DNA from: STF1-184 sp050178795
GTDB lineage: Bacteria; Bacillota; Clostridia; Christensenellales; UBA1242
DNA length: 64,000 nucleotides
NCBI GenBank assembly: GCA_050178795.1
Contig: JBFXFT010000005.1
Span: 1 to 64,000, forward strand
Direction: 5' to 3'
Both the position numbers and the translations under genes were made by a program. The notes beneath the pieces are model-generated. The model searched no databases and was not told where the DNA came from. It worked only from the letters and a program-made list of their open reading frames with translations. This document shows positions 14,443-23,939 of the stretch, piece after piece. The first letter of the stretch is position 1. Every line of letters starts with the position of its first letter.

Positions 14443-14673
14443 TTATCTTTCATTTTCTGGTTCTGTCTCTAAATCAATAAGTTCTTGATCCTTTCTTGCT
14501 ATGTAGGCAACTGGTCTTGCTACAGTGTTTAGACCATTATTTTCTTCAACATCAAGTACAATTGGTGTTACTGGTCTCTCCTCACTAGTTGTTACCGCTT
14601 GTACTCCTAACGCCATTCCTACTCCTAATCCTGCAATTACTACTTTTTTCATAAGTCCAGTACTGTTTCCCAT
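14443..14673 (-). CDS. Small membrane or exported protein (76 aa)
   Basis: The N-terminus has Lys-Lys followed by a Gly/Ala/Val-rich hydrophobic stretch (VVIAGLGVGMALGVQA), which could be a signal peptide cut after VQA or a single membrane helix. The remaining 50 residues are polar and acidic. It is a single gene with its own terminator. Function unknown. The ATG at 14673 is preceded by AGAGGG; a second ATG seven codons later is possible. Confidence 0.55.
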   Translation of the reverse strand: MGNSTGLMKKVVIAGLGVGMALGVQAVTTSEERPVTPIVLDVEENNGLNTVARPVAYIARKDQELIDLETEPENER

Positions 14674-14781
14674 ATTATAATGCCCTCTTTATTTTTATTT
14701 CAACTTATTATAGCCTTAATTTAATGTCGTGTCAATATGCTTTTGAAAACTTAATATGGTTATTTTGCCATAATTTTAGTT

Positions 14782-14813
14782 AAAAAAATCCACTTTAAAT
14801 TAAGTGGATTTTT
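14782..14813 (-). terminator. rho-independent terminator
   Basis: AAAAATCCACTT / AAGTGGATTTTT with flanking A/T runs, downstream of the 14831-15271 gene. Confidence 0.8.
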
Positions 14814-14830
14814 AATATTAAATTTTTTAA

Positions 14831-15271
14831 CTACCTGTCAGGTCCGCCATCTCTAATTATATTTAACTCTGCCTCTCTTGCCTTTGTGTTATAAACCACA
14901 AGCGCATCTCCAAAAGCGTCAATAAAGTTTTCTGTTTTATATTCTTCAACGCCTACCTCGTCACCCTCTTTAATTGGTGGCAGTAACACATAAGTTCTCT
15001 TTTCCTCGCTGCCAACGGCAAACTCAAAGTGTTGCCCCCTTAACAGGCTTTTAAGTGCGTAAGATGGTCCTGCTAAAAATGTATTTATTGTCCCTTCTTT
15101 TTCTTCCATTGCTTTGTATAGGTTTTTTACAATTTGATAGTCATTTACTACTTTCTCGCTTTTTAAGTCGCAGATTGTCCTTGTTTGCCTGTTGCCACCG
15201 TCTATATATTTGATTATTATTTGATTGTTTTCTTTGTCATATATTACAAGACCAGCATTTATATTACTCAT
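14831..15271 (-). CDS. Cytoplasmic protein, unknown function (146 aa)
   Basis: The start is placed at MSNINAGLVIYD because GAGAGGT lies 7 bases upstream; the frame extends ten codons further without a ribosome site. The N-terminal half looks like a beta-rich domain (GLVIYDKENNQIIIKYIDGG). The second half includes TFLAGPSYALKSLLRG and an acidic helix. No signal peptide or known motif. It is divergent from the membrane protein gene at 15437. Confidence 0.6.
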   Translation of the reverse strand: MSNINAGLVIYDKENNQIIIKYIDGGNRQTRTICDLKSEKVVNDYQIVKNLYKAMEEKEGTINTFLAGPSYALKSLLRGQHFEFAVGSEEKRTYVLLPPIKEGDEVGVEEYKTENFIDAFGDALVVYNTKAREAELNIIRDGGPDR

Positions 15272-15436
15272 AGCATTTACCTCTCTATTTGTATATATCA
15301 ATTATCACATTTTTTGTTTTGTATGTCAAACCATCTAAAATCAATATTGATAAATGTTAATTATTTTTTTGTTGACACTAGTTTTTTGCCTATGGTAAAC
15401 TCCTAGTAAATAATAAAAATTATAGGTGAAAATTTT

Positions 15437-15859
15437 ATGTTTAATGGTCTACTTTTGTTTGCCGCTTCTTTAAGAAGCAAAAAGGTGTTTTATATATTCG
15501 CTTTATCCGCGTGGGCTGTTTTTATGCTTATCAACTATAATTACAGTATGGGTATAGGCTTTGCAATTTTAAACTTTGAAGTTGTCTTTTTAATTACTTA
15601 TTTAATTAGAAAATTTAATAGGGGCAATTTAGTGTTGGCGGTTTTATCGGTACTAGTTTATAGCATATTTATTGACATTATTTGCTTTTTTATGTTTCCG
15701 ACTTTTACTTTTGGGGTAGACCTATTTACCTATGTCTATAATGGAATAATCTTTAACTACAAACCAATTATATTAAACATTATTGCTGGTGTAATATTTG
15801 CCCTTACAAAAACGGTTATTAAAGGGGTAGAGCGCAAAAAGCAAAATATTAATGCATAA
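15437..15859 (+). CDS. Small multi-pass membrane protein (140 aa)
   Basis: Four or five hydrophobic segments at about residues 15-35, 40-58, 63-88, 93-108 and 112-130, a basic cytoplasmic end (KGVERKKQ) and a basic loop at 58-63. The layout recalls small ECF-type substrate-binding (S) subunits or related integral membrane proteins, but there is no motif to prove it. A ribosome site AGGTGA precedes the ATG. It is convergent with helD, with a shared terminator. Confidence 0.65.
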   Translation: MFNGLLLFAASLRSKKVFYIFALSAWAVFMLINYNYSMGIGFAILNFEVVFLITYLIRKFNRGNLVLAVLSVLVYSIFIDIICFFMFPTFTFGVDLFTYVYNGIIFNYKPIILNIIAGVIFALTKTVIKGVERKKQNINA

Positions 15860-15870
15860 TACAAAAAAAC

Positions 15871-15901
15871 AAAAAGTGTAAAATTTAATTTACACTTTTT
15901 T
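15871..15901. terminator. bidirectional terminator
   Basis: AAAAAGTGTAAA / TTTACACTTTTT between the convergent membrane-protein and helD genes. Confidence 0.85.
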
Positions 15902-15905
15902 ATTG

Positions 15906-18068
15906 TTATTTTACCTCATATAAGGTTTTATCTATATTGCTTAATAGACCTAAGTTTTCATCTTCATTTAGCACCATTAATTGGTGTAGTGCCCTTGTAA
16001 AGACAACATATAGTAAGTGCTTTTCGCCCTCTTTAATGTAGTCATTTTTAAAGTGTACCGATATTACCGCGTCAAACTCCAAACCTTTTGATGAGTAGGA
16101 ACTTAAAACGGAAGCGCCTTCTATGTAATTGTCGCTATTAAAGTCAATGTAGTTTAGTTTATCAATGCCACCTTTTAATAATTCGTGAACTTCTTTTGCC
16201 TCTTTTGAAGTCTTGCAAATTATGCCTATTTGTTTAAAGCCCTTGGCGCGCATATCTATTACGCTAGCCCTTATTGTGTCTATAATTTTGTCTTTTGTTA
16301 AGTTACTATAAACCTCTGGGAGTCCCTCATACCTATTCATTGCTTTTATGTTTTGCAGGTCAAGTAGTGCGTTTGAGAAGTTGGCAATTTCGTAACTATT
16401 GCGGTAACAATTGACTAGCGAAAATCGTTTTGCATCTTGTTTTTTAAACACTCCCTCTATTGCCTCAAAGTTAGTATACTTTAAGTATGGGTTGATGGCT
16501 TGGTTGACGTCGCCTAATATTGTAAATTTGGCTTTATTAAAAGTTTCTTTTAAAATTTCATATTGCAATATACTGTAATCTTGCGCCTCATCAACTACCA
16601 AATGCTTAACTGCGTCTTCTTGTGCTATGCTTGTTAAGTGCATTTTTAAATAGGTCATTGCAATTAGGTCATCATACCTAAGTATTTTGTCTTTTAACCC
16701 TTCTAAAATAAACGCTGTTATGTCATTTATTGTGTTTTTGAACTTAAAGTTTGCAAAGTGTTTATTTATTAAGGTGCTGTTTTTAAACAGATTTTTATAC
16801 AAAGTTTCTATTTTAAATTTGGTCTTTATTTGTGCCCTAATTACCTTTGAAATTTGACCTTTCTTTATTCTTGCCCTATCGTATAATCCTAAATTGTCTT
16901 GTATATTTAGAATGGCTTGTTCTATTATGTGTTCCATTCTCTCTGCAAGTTTAAACTTTTTGTACTTTTTATTGTAAAGGTTTTCAAATGTTTCCTTAGA
17001 AAGAGCAGTTTTGTCTTCAAAAATTATGTTTTTGAACTTGGTTGATTTTTCTATTTCTTCAAAGTACTCATCTAACAGTCTTTTAAAGTTTATGCTGTTT
17101 TTAAATTTTAAACTGTCTAACTCTAAACTGTCTTTTGTTTCATATATGTTTTTTATGTACTCATTAAAGGTTTGTGCCTTAGCATAGTCCGTAACATTTG
17201 AAAAATAATAGTCTGAAAATGTTAAATACTTTACATCGTCCTCACCAAGTTCTGGGAGCACGCTTGAAATGTACTCCGAAAACACTTCGTTTGGAGAAAG
17301 TATTACAATGTTGTCTGCCCTCAATGTGTCCCTTTCTCTATATAGTAAGAACGCTATTCTATGAAGTGCCACCGAGGTTTTACCACTGCCTGCTGGTCCG
17401 TCAATAATTAGCACTCTGTCCTTTTCGTTTCGTATTACTGCGTTTTGTTCCTTTTGAATGCTGTTGACTATGTTCTTCATTTTGGCGCTTGTGTTTTTTG
17501 CTAGCGCCTCTTTTAAAAGTTCGTCGTCTATGTTGATGTTGCTGTCAAACACGAGCTCTAACTTGCGATTATCTATTTTGTACTGTCTTTTTAATTTTAT
17601 GTCGCCGTGTATTACTCCGTCTGGTGCAACATAACTTGCCTCGCCAACCGCATCGTCATAATACATGCTGGCAACTGGACTTCTCCAATCATAGACAAAA
17701 TATTTGTTTGTGTCTTGTTTATAAATGCTTGTAAGTCCTATGTATATTTTTAGTAATTCGTCATAATGGTAATCCTCAAAGTCCATCCTCGCAAAGTAGG
17801 GTGAGTTTTCAACCTTTCTTAAAAGTTTGTACTTTTTGTCGGCGACGTCCCCTGCTGTATACAGGTTGTCTATTGCCCGCATAATTGTACTCATTTCACC
17901 TGGGTCCATTTGACTTTTGTTCTCTGAAAGATATTGCATCAACTTTTGTGCCCTATCCTCAATGTTTGCGAAGTTATTTATTTGCTCACTGTAATTCTCA
18001 TCAAATATTTTTATAACTTCTTCTAGGTACTTCTTTTCCTCATCAATTTGCTCTTTTGTTAAAACCAT
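15906..18068 (-). CDS. helD: HelD-type helicase (RNA polymerase recycling factor)
   Basis: About 720 residues. The start is taken at MVLTKEQIDEEK; the frame is open 23 codons further up. An N-terminal coiled coil (1-75) corresponds to the arm that enters the RNA polymerase secondary channel. It is followed by YVYDWRSPVAS-type HelD sequence (here FVYDWRSPVASMYYD), Walker A GPAGSGKTSVALHR, the Walker B region VVDEAQDYS, motif LGDVNQAI, and the late motif SSYSSKGLEFDAVI. This superfamily-1 ATPase removes stalled RNA polymerase from DNA and aids recycling. Length and motif order fit the Bacillus protein. The gene stands alone. Confidence 0.93.
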   Translation of the reverse strand: MVLTKEQIDEEKKYLEEVIKIFDENYSEQINNFANIEDRAQKLMQYLSENKSQMDPGEMSTIMRAIDNLYTAGDVADKKYKLLRKVENSPYFARMDFEDYHYDELLKIYIGLTSIYKQDTNKYFVYDWRSPVASMYYDDAVGEASYVAPDGVIHGDIKLKRQYKIDNRKLELVFDSNINIDDELLKEALAKNTSAKMKNIVNSIQKEQNAVIRNEKDRVLIIDGPAGSGKTSVALHRIAFLLYRERDTLRADNIVILSPNEVFSEYISSVLPELGEDDVKYLTFSDYYFSNVTDYAKAQTFNEYIKNIYETKDSLELDSLKFKNSINFKRLLDEYFEEIEKSTKFKNIIFEDKTALSKETFENLYNKKYKKFKLAERMEHIIEQAILNIQDNLGLYDRARIKKGQISKVIRAQIKTKFKIETLYKNLFKNSTLINKHFANFKFKNTINDITAFILEGLKDKILRYDDLIAMTYLKMHLTSIAQEDAVKHLVVDEAQDYSILQYEILKETFNKAKFTILGDVNQAINPYLKYTNFEAIEGVFKKQDAKRFSLVNCYRNSYEIANFSNALLDLQNIKAMNRYEGLPEVYSNLTKDKIIDTIRASVIDMRAKGFKQIGIICKTSKEAKEVHELLKGGIDKLNYIDFNSDNYIEGASVLSSYSSKGLEFDAVISVHFKNDYIKEGEKHLLYVVFTRALHQLMVLNEDENLGLLSNIDKTLYEVK

Positions 18069-18194
18069 ATTAAATATAACCGCCTTTATTATTTTTTGCT
18101 GTATATTTTGTATTTTTAGTTTCGCGCAAAAACACATAATTATATATTATAAAGAGTAAAATTGTCAATAGGTAAATGCTAATATTAAAACATA

Positions 18195-18224
18195 AAAAAG
18201 CTAAAAGATGTCTTTTAGCTTTTT
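18195..18224. terminator. bidirectional terminator
   Basis: AAAAAGCTAAAAGA / TCTTTTAGCTTTTT, downstream of the large lipoprotein gene on the minus strand. Confidence 0.85.
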
Positions 18225-18242
18225 ATTTTAGTCTTGTAAAAC

Positions 18243-20264
18243 CTATGCTGCCATTGAGCTCATTAATGTACGGAATATATCTAACGAATCAATTTCTGTT
18301 TGAGTTAAACTTCTGCCAATTACGGCTTCAATTTGCTCGTTAGTTGCCTCTTCAATTACTGGGTCAATACCTTCAACTGCAAGGGTAGCATACTCATTAG
18401 AAAGCATCAATATAACTGGAACTGCTGCTAGTTCTTCTGTCGTTAGAGAACGACCAAGACCTGACTCTAATGAAGCAATTACGCTTTGTGACATTACATA
18501 ATAGTAACTGTCAATTTCATCTTGAGTTAAACTTCTGCCAATTACGGTTTCAATTTGTGTAAGAGTTGCATCTTGAAGTTCTGGGTCAACTCCAGATGTA
18601 TATGCTGCGTTGTATTCAAACATCAATTCAAATACAGTTGCTACATAAACTCTTTCTTGCTCGGTTAATTCTCTGCCCCATTCTGTTGCCATTTGGTCTA
18701 TCATCATATTGATAATTTGCTCTTGATAAATGCCTAGAATAACTTCATAGGCTGCAACTTCCTCTGTCGTAAAGGTTATGCCTAAAACTGTTTGTGCGTC
18801 TTCAACATTTGGAAGCATACCGCCATAACTTTGGAATGCTACTACTACATAAGACATTAGTTTAAACGCATCCATTTCTTCATAGGTTAAGCCTCTATTC
18901 AAATTGTTTGCTACCATAACCATCATCATGCCAGACATCATTTCCATATACATATCGTCTTGTATTGCGTATGCGTCAACTTCGTCTTGAGTTAGACTTC
19001 TACCAATTACGGCTTCAACTTCTTCTGTCGTAGCGTCGCCAAAATCTGGATCTTCTACGCCTTTTGATGCGCTATACTCTGATGATAATGCACCCAAAAC
19101 TGTAAATATTGCTCCTTCCTCTGTCGTTAGTGGTCTGCCTAAAATAAATGAAGTCATAATTCTTTGAACATCATAAGGTGTTAAACCATCCCCAGTTGGA
19201 GACCCTATGTTATTTGTCCAGTAAGTTTGATAGTCTACAATTAAAGTCAACTCTTCTGGCGTCAACTCTCTAATAAACATATCTTGTACTGTAGCCTCGT
19301 CAATGCTGTAACCCGGTATGAAAATTATACCAAAGTTTTCTGCACGTAAGACTGAAACTGCCTCTAACATAGCAAGTGTTTCGCCACTTGGACTGATGCC
19401 TGTTAACTCTGTCAACAAAGCAACATCAAGCGACAAATATTCTTGTGGTAACACCATAACAACTGTAATTGTTACCTCTACGCTTGCTTCATTATCAGAA
19501 GTATCTGCTACTGTGTAAGTAAGTGTGTATGCACCTGTTGTCATTAAATCAACAGCGCTATCATCAACAACAATTTCGTTTGTTAAATTGCCATCATAAC
19601 TGTCGGTTGCAATTATTGAACCAATCCAGTTTGGTGTCTCTGAACCTGCTGCCAAGAACAAGTTTTGTGCCCCATTTATTTGTGGGTCGGTAGTGTCAAC
19701 AACTACAACATTTACTGTTTCTGTTGCCTCATTGCCACTATTATCTTCTACTGTGTAAGTAAGTGTGTATGTGCCAACCGTAGTTAAGTCAACCTCGCTA
19801 TCATCTGCCACTATAGCACTCGTTAGGTCGCCATAATAACTGTCATTTGCCGTTAAGCCAGTTAACCAGTTTGGAGCACTAGAATTTACTTCTAATGTAA
19901 AGTCCTCCATTCCCGCCATAGTTGGATTTACAGTGTCTACTACATAAACGCTAACCGTTACACTTGAGTCATTATCACTTTCATCTGTTACGCTATAAAC
20001 TAAATCATAGGTTCCAACCACTAGTAAATTTACATCACTAGCATCAACTGCAAGTTGAGTTGTCAAATTGCCATCAACTTCATCAATGGCAGTTACGCCA
20101 CTTAACCAGTTTGGTGCGCTTGAACCTACTTCCAGCGTAATATTAACTGCTCCGCTTATAACAGGCCCTGTTTCATCTGCTGTTTTAAACCAGTCACAAC
20201 CAGAAAACAAGGTAAAAACTGATAGTAAAAAAACAACGGATACTATTTTTTTAGCCCATTTCAT
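18243..20264 (-). CDS. Lipoprotein with three Ig-like (DUF5011-type) and helical repeats
   Basis: A 673-residue protein. Residues 1-23 are a lipoprotein signal with lipobox LFSGC. Three Ig-like repeats of about 77 residues follow (about 35-270; pattern LEVGSSAPNWL, DGNLT, VGTYTLTYTVEDNSGNEA, VVVVD). They match the DUF5011/HYR-type fold. Residues about 275-673 are an all-helical region made of diverged repeats marked by IGRSLTQDE (three near-identical copies) and GRxLTxEE variants, with many Met residues. I do not know this helical repeat. An extracellular binding or structural role is inferred. It begins behind AAAGGAGG and has its own promoter at 20322. Confidence 0.85.
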   Translation of the reverse strand: MKWAKKIVSVVFLLSVFTLFSGCDWFKTADETGPVISGAVNITLEVGSSAPNWLSGVTAIDEVDGNLTTQLAVDASDVNLLVVGTYDLVYSVTDESDNDSSVTVSVYVVDTVNPTMAGMEDFTLEVNSSAPNWLTGLTANDSYYGDLTSAIVADDSEVDLTTVGTYTLTYTVEDNSGNEATETVNVVVVDTTDPQINGAQNLFLAAGSETPNWIGSIIATDSYDGNLTNEIVVDDSAVDLMTTGAYTLTYTVADTSDNEASVEVTITVVMVLPQEYLSLDVALLTELTGISPSGETLAMLEAVSVLRAENFGIIFIPGYSIDEATVQDMFIRELTPEELTLIVDYQTYWTNNIGSPTGDGLTPYDVQRIMTSFILGRPLTTEEGAIFTVLGALSSEYSASKGVEDPDFGDATTEEVEAVIGRSLTQDEVDAYAIQDDMYMEMMSGMMMVMVANNLNRGLTYEEMDAFKLMSYVVVAFQSYGGMLPNVEDAQTVLGITFTTEEVAAYEVILGIYQEQIINMMIDQMATEWGRELTEQERVYVATVFELMFEYNAAYTSGVDPELQDATLTQIETVIGRSLTQDEIDSYYYVMSQSVIASLESGLGRSLTTEELAAVPVILMLSNEYATLAVEGIDPVIEEATNEQIEAVIGRSLTQTEIDSLDIFRTLMSSMAA
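18290..19021. repeat. Repeated DNA word inside the lipoprotein gene
   Basis: The bases encoding IGRSLTQDE recur at about 18290-18325, 18518-18553 and 18978-19014 with few differences (core ACTTCTGCCAATTACGG). This suggests recent internal duplication or gene conversion of the helical repeat unit. Confidence 0.65.
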
Positions 20265-20321
20265 TTTAAAAAACCCTCCTTTAAAAATTTTTTGGGGTCC
20301 ATATTTTTAGTACTTACTTTA

Positions 20322-20351
20322 ATTATAGGCACTTATTCTATTACAAGTCAA
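20322..20351 (-). promoter_or_regulatory. Promoter of the 18243 lipoprotein gene
   Basis: On the minus strand: TTGACT, 18-base spacer, TATAAT, about 60 bases before the start codon. Confidence 0.65.
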
Positions 20352-20482
20352 ATACATTAATAATTATTGTAATTCAAAATGTCATCAAAATATACAAAAA
20401 AAATAAATTACCCCCTAAGAGTTCTTTTTGTTTTTTTTATTATTTGCTATAATAAATTGATGAAAATGAAAAGGAGATATTT

Positions 20483-21784
20483 ATGTCAAAATACAAAATA
20501 ACGAATATAGTAGCAAGGCAAATACTAGATTCTAGAGGAATACCAACAATAGAGAGTGAAGTGACATTAAAATGTGGTGCAGTTGGCGTTAGCAAAGTGC
20601 CAAGTGGCGCAAGCACTGGTCAATACGAAGCACACGAATTAAGAGACGGGGACAAGACCCATTATTTTGGCAAAGGCGTACTAAAAGCGGTTGAAAATGT
20701 AAACACTTTAATTAAAAATGCACTGGTGGGTAAAAGTGCTGACGAACAAACCGAGATTGATAACCTACTAATCGCACTTGACGGAATAAAAAATAAAACT
20801 AATTTAGGTGCAAATGCAATTTTATCTGTTTCTATAGCATGTGCTCATGCTGTTGCAAATGCAAAACACGAACCTATATATGCTTACTTAAACTCATTAA
20901 CGAGAGCCGAGTACAAAATACCTGTTCCTATGTGTAACATATTAAACGGTGGCGCACACGCAAGCAACAACATTGACATTCAAGAATTTATGATAATGCC
21001 AATAGGTGCTAAAACCTTTGAGGAAGGAATAAGGTGGTGCAGTGAAATATTTAATAGCCTAAAAAACTTACTAAAAAGTGCAAAACACAGCATAGCAGTT
21101 GGCGATGAGGGCGGTTTTGCACCAGACCTACAAAATGAAGAAGAGGCTTTAAAGTTAATTATAGAGGCAATTAACCGCGCTGGCTACAATACTGAAACAC
21201 AAGTAAAATTAGCGATAGACGCAGCGGCTAGCGAATGGGTAAAAGACGAAACCTCTTACCTACTGCCAAAAAGCGAAAGAGCGTATACCAACAAAGAAAT
21301 GGTTGCTTACTGGGTTGACATATTAAATAGATACCCAATAATATCACTTGAAGACCCTCTTGGCGAAAACGACCATGAAGGCTTTAAGGAGTTAACTAGT
21401 CTAGTTGGAAACAGAGTTCAAATAGTTGGAGACGACTTGTTTGTAACTAATATAGAAAGACTTTCTGTGGGAATAGAAAATAAAGAAGCAAACTCTATTT
21501 TAATTAAACTAAATCAAATAGGTTCATTGACCGAAACATTAAAAACAATTGCCTTAGCAAAAAGCGCCGGCTTTACAACAGTAATATCTCACCGCTCAGG
21601 CGAAACAGAGGACACTTTTATTGCCGACCTTGCAGTTGCAACTGGTTCAACGCAAATAAAAACAGGTTCACTAAGCAGAAGTGAAAGAATTGCAAAATAC
21701 AATAGACTATTAAAAATTGAAAGCGAGTTAAATGACAAAAATTATTTTGCTGGAGACAAAGCGTTTTATCAATTAAATAAGTAA
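20483..21784 (+). CDS. eno: Enolase
   Basis: A 433-residue protein of normal enolase length. It catalyses 2-phosphoglycerate to phosphoenolpyruvate and water in glycolysis. Visible motifs are SGASTGQYEA (mobile loop), GGAHASNNIDIQEFM, VGDEGGFAP (general acid/base Glu), SLEDPL and VGDDLF (Mg2+ ligands), the catalytic Lys in ILIKLNQIG, and the signature SHRSGETED near the C-terminus. After SLEDPL the text reads GENDHEGF where most enolases have (D/A)E-D-W. The gene stands alone rather than in a gap-pgk-tpi operon, behind an AAGGAG site and a TATAAT box at 20448. The neighbouring genes are unrelated in function. Confidence 0.96.
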   Translation: MSKYKITNIVARQILDSRGIPTIESEVTLKCGAVGVSKVPSGASTGQYEAHELRDGDKTHYFGKGVLKAVENVNTLIKNALVGKSADEQTEIDNLLIALDGIKNKTNLGANAILSVSIACAHAVANAKHEPIYAYLNSLTRAEYKIPVPMCNILNGGAHASNNIDIQEFMIMPIGAKTFEEGIRWCSEIFNSLKNLLKSAKHSIAVGDEGGFAPDLQNEEEALKLIIEAINRAGYNTETQVKLAIDAAASEWVKDETSYLLPKSERAYTNKEMVAYWVDILNRYPIISLEDPLGENDHEGFKELTSLVGNRVQIVGDDLFVTNIERLSVGIENKEANSILIKLNQIGSLTETLKTIALAKSAGFTTVISHRSGETEDTFIADLAVATGSTQIKTGSLSRSERIAKYNRLLKIESELNDKNYFAGDKAFYQLNK

Positions 21785-21795
21785 ACTTACAAAAC

Positions 21796-21822
21796 AAAAA
21801 AGAGCAGCGATTGCTCTTTTTT
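21796..21822. terminator. bidirectional terminator
   Basis: AAAAAGAGCA / TTGCTCTTTTTTT between the convergent eno and GGDEF genes. Confidence 0.85.
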
Positions 21823-21833
21823 TATTAACCTAT

Positions 21834-23000
21834 TTATTGCTTGTATGCCTGCTTATGTATTTGTTTGTATTTATACATCTCTTTGTCTGCCCTATCTATT
21901 AGAGCGTCTTTATCGTATTGTTTATTTGGCTCGCAATAACTTGCGCCATAACTAAACATAATTTTACTGCGAGTAGTCTTTTGATTATAATCTTCTGCTT
22001 TTTGTTTTATGTTGTTACAAAAATTATCTAGGTCTTTTAATTCATCTAATTGCATAACTAAAACAAATTCGTCACCGCCAATTCTTGAAAATAAGTCTCT
22101 GTTTTTTATTTCATTTGTTATTAGATTAGAAAAATCTTGCAAAATTTGATCGCCTTCCCTGTGTCCCCAGACATCATTTGTTGCTTTTAAATTATCAAGG
22201 TCAAAAAACACAACGGTTAAATACTTGTCTAAAACTTTCGGTATTTGGTAAAAATAGTCTTTAAGTCCAAAGGAATTTTTGACTCCTGTTAAGGCGTCTC
22301 TTGAGACCATATTTGCAACAATCATTATGTGTATGATAAATATTGAAAGAGTTAGGAATGGGAACAGTGCGCTTATTTGAACTGTTTGAACCGATTGTAT
22401 AGTGTTCAAAAAGAATGTTCCAACTATGTTGATTGCGATTAATAAAATTGTCATTCTATTATTTCGCAATATTTTGTTTACAGATTTTATGTGCGTGAAT
22501 AATAAATTACCTAAGACTATTACTAAAGGCAAGAACACAAATATTAACATTACAAAGTAATAAGGGCTACGTGAATAAATATTTGTAACTGGCTCTATAC
22601 TGAAAATAAAATCAAATGGTACGCTTAATGAAGATAATAAAAAGTTAATGATTACAAAACCAGTAAAAACTTTTTTAAACTTATAGTAACTAGGAGAAAA
22701 ACTCTCAACACTATATTTTATAAAAAGAGAAGCATTCATAGTAAGAATCGTACAGAAAGTAAAAAGCACAACATTTAAAACTTCAGAAAGTATATAGGCT
22801 AGTTGTCCCGTTCTGCCGTCTAGATACCAACAGGCAATGTCAAGCGTTTGAGTTATAACTGTGGCAAACAAAACCTTTAACCACACCTTTCTTGTGCCGG
22901 CATTGTCTTTTTCCAAGAAAAACTTAGTATGAACATACATAATCACTAAAAGCATTAAAGAAAAGAAGTTAAGAGAGTTGAAAACAATAAAATCTTCCAT
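21834..23000 (-). CDS. Membrane diguanylate cyclase (GGDEF)
   Basis: A 388-residue protein. The first 215 residues hold six to eight hydrophobic membrane helices. The catalytic domain starts at DALTGVKNSFGLKDYF and includes FFDLDNLKATND and the active-site RIGGDEFV, so it should make cyclic di-GMP from two GTP. The upstream product-inhibition site (RxxD) reads KNRD, lacking the Arg, so feedback inhibition may be weak or absent. The membrane part is a likely sensor; its signal is unknown. No c-di-GMP riboswitch or PilZ/EAL protein is seen in the window. It ends convergent with eno. Confidence 0.93.
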   Translation of the reverse strand: MEDFIVFNSLNFFSLMLLVIMYVHTKFFLEKDNAGTRKVWLKVLFATVITQTLDIACWYLDGRTGQLAYILSEVLNVVLFTFCTILTMNASLFIKYSVESFSPSYYKFKKVFTGFVIINFLLSSLSVPFDFIFSIEPVTNIYSRSPYYFVMLIFVFLPLVIVLGNLLFTHIKSVNKILRNNRMTILLIAINIVGTFFLNTIQSVQTVQISALFPFLTLSIFIIHIMIVANMVSRDALTGVKNSFGLKDYFYQIPKVLDKYLTVVFFDLDNLKATNDVWGHREGDQILQDFSNLITNEIKNRDLFSRIGGDEFVLVMQLDELKDLDNFCNNIKQKAEDYNQKTTRSKIMFSYGASYCEPNKQYDKDALIDRADKEMYKYKQIHKQAYKQ

Positions 23001-23267
23001 ACAACGATTTTCCTTAAATAAATTTTATTGAATAAAATTTTTGCTTATTAGAAACGCTTAATTTTAGTTGTTATTACACAAATTGCTTCAATAATATAAA
23101 AATACTAACACAATAATTAATGATTTGTAAATTAATTTAAAGCCCTTTAATACACATACCGTTGAAAAATAGGAACGACCAAAATGTAATATTTAAAACA
23201 TTTATTAAACATATTGAATCTTTAACAAATAAGTGCTATAATTTTACAGACCAAAAGAGAGGTTGTT

Positions 23268-23885
23268 ATGACTCATTATCAAAAGTTACTAAACACAAAG
23301 GTTTTATTAAAGACATTACCCTCAAAATATGCCAAAATTATGGCAGATTTTATAGCGATAATTCCACCCGAGTTTAAAGACCAAATCAATCAAACAGGGC
23401 TTACTGAAACCAAAGTAACAAAATCTATGTGCTACAAGACGACTTATTTTATAAACCGCACAAAGAATTATGTTGAGGTTGTTAAAACATATTCTCATAA
23501 TAATTCCGCTAAAAAACTTAAATTGTTTTATGAAACCAATTTTTTTAAACCACTAATTGCCAAATATGAAGAAATACAAGATAATCAAATAAGCCTAATA
23601 AAACTTGAAATAAACTCATTAAATGCCGAACAAATTTGGATGGGTTTAACAAGTAGTATAAGATGTGCCTTAATAGATAATGAAAAAGAAAAATTACTAC
23701 CTGGAAAGGAATTTGTGTTTGAAAGGCAAGTGATTTTTGAAGCGCAAGACCCAGATGACTTTAAGTTTAACGGAAACGTATATTGCAAAGAGGCTGAAAA
23801 TAAAGTCTTTACAATAAGCCACCAAAAATTTAAACAAATATTTGGCGAAGAAGCAATTAAAAGCGATGAGCACGAAGTAAATTAA
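23268..23885 (+). CDS. Unknown protein (205 aa)
   Basis: A soluble Lys-rich protein behind the ribosome site AGAGAGG. No signal peptide, membrane segment or known motif; mixed helices and strands, with a central block LNAEQIWMGLTSSIRCALID. It lies between the GGDEF gene (divergent) and the heliorhodopsin gene (convergent, separated by a terminator). Nothing ties it to either. Confidence 0.65.
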   Translation: MTHYQKLLNTKVLLKTLPSKYAKIMADFIAIIPPEFKDQINQTGLTETKVTKSMCYKTTYFINRTKNYVEVVKTYSHNNSAKKLKLFYETNFFKPLIAKYEEIQDNQISLIKLEINSLNAEQIWMGLTSSIRCALIDNEKEKLLPGKEFVFERQVIFEAQDPDDFKFNGNVYCKEAENKVFTISHQKFKQIFGEEAIKSDEHEVN

Positions 23886-23892
23886 ATAAATA

Positions 23893-23919
23893 AAAAACAC
23901 CTATCACGGTGTTTTTTTT
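23893..23919. terminator. bidirectional terminator
   Basis: AAAAAACACC / GGTGTTTTTTTT between the 205-residue protein gene and the convergent heliorhodopsin gene. Confidence 0.8.
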
Positions 23920-23939
23920 ATTGTTTATAGTTGTACTTA

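Noticed and set aside
18290..19021. CRISPR-like array
   Set aside because: The repeats lie in one reading frame of a lipoprotein gene with irregular spacing, so they are protein repeats; no CRISPR array or cas gene is seen anywhere in the window.
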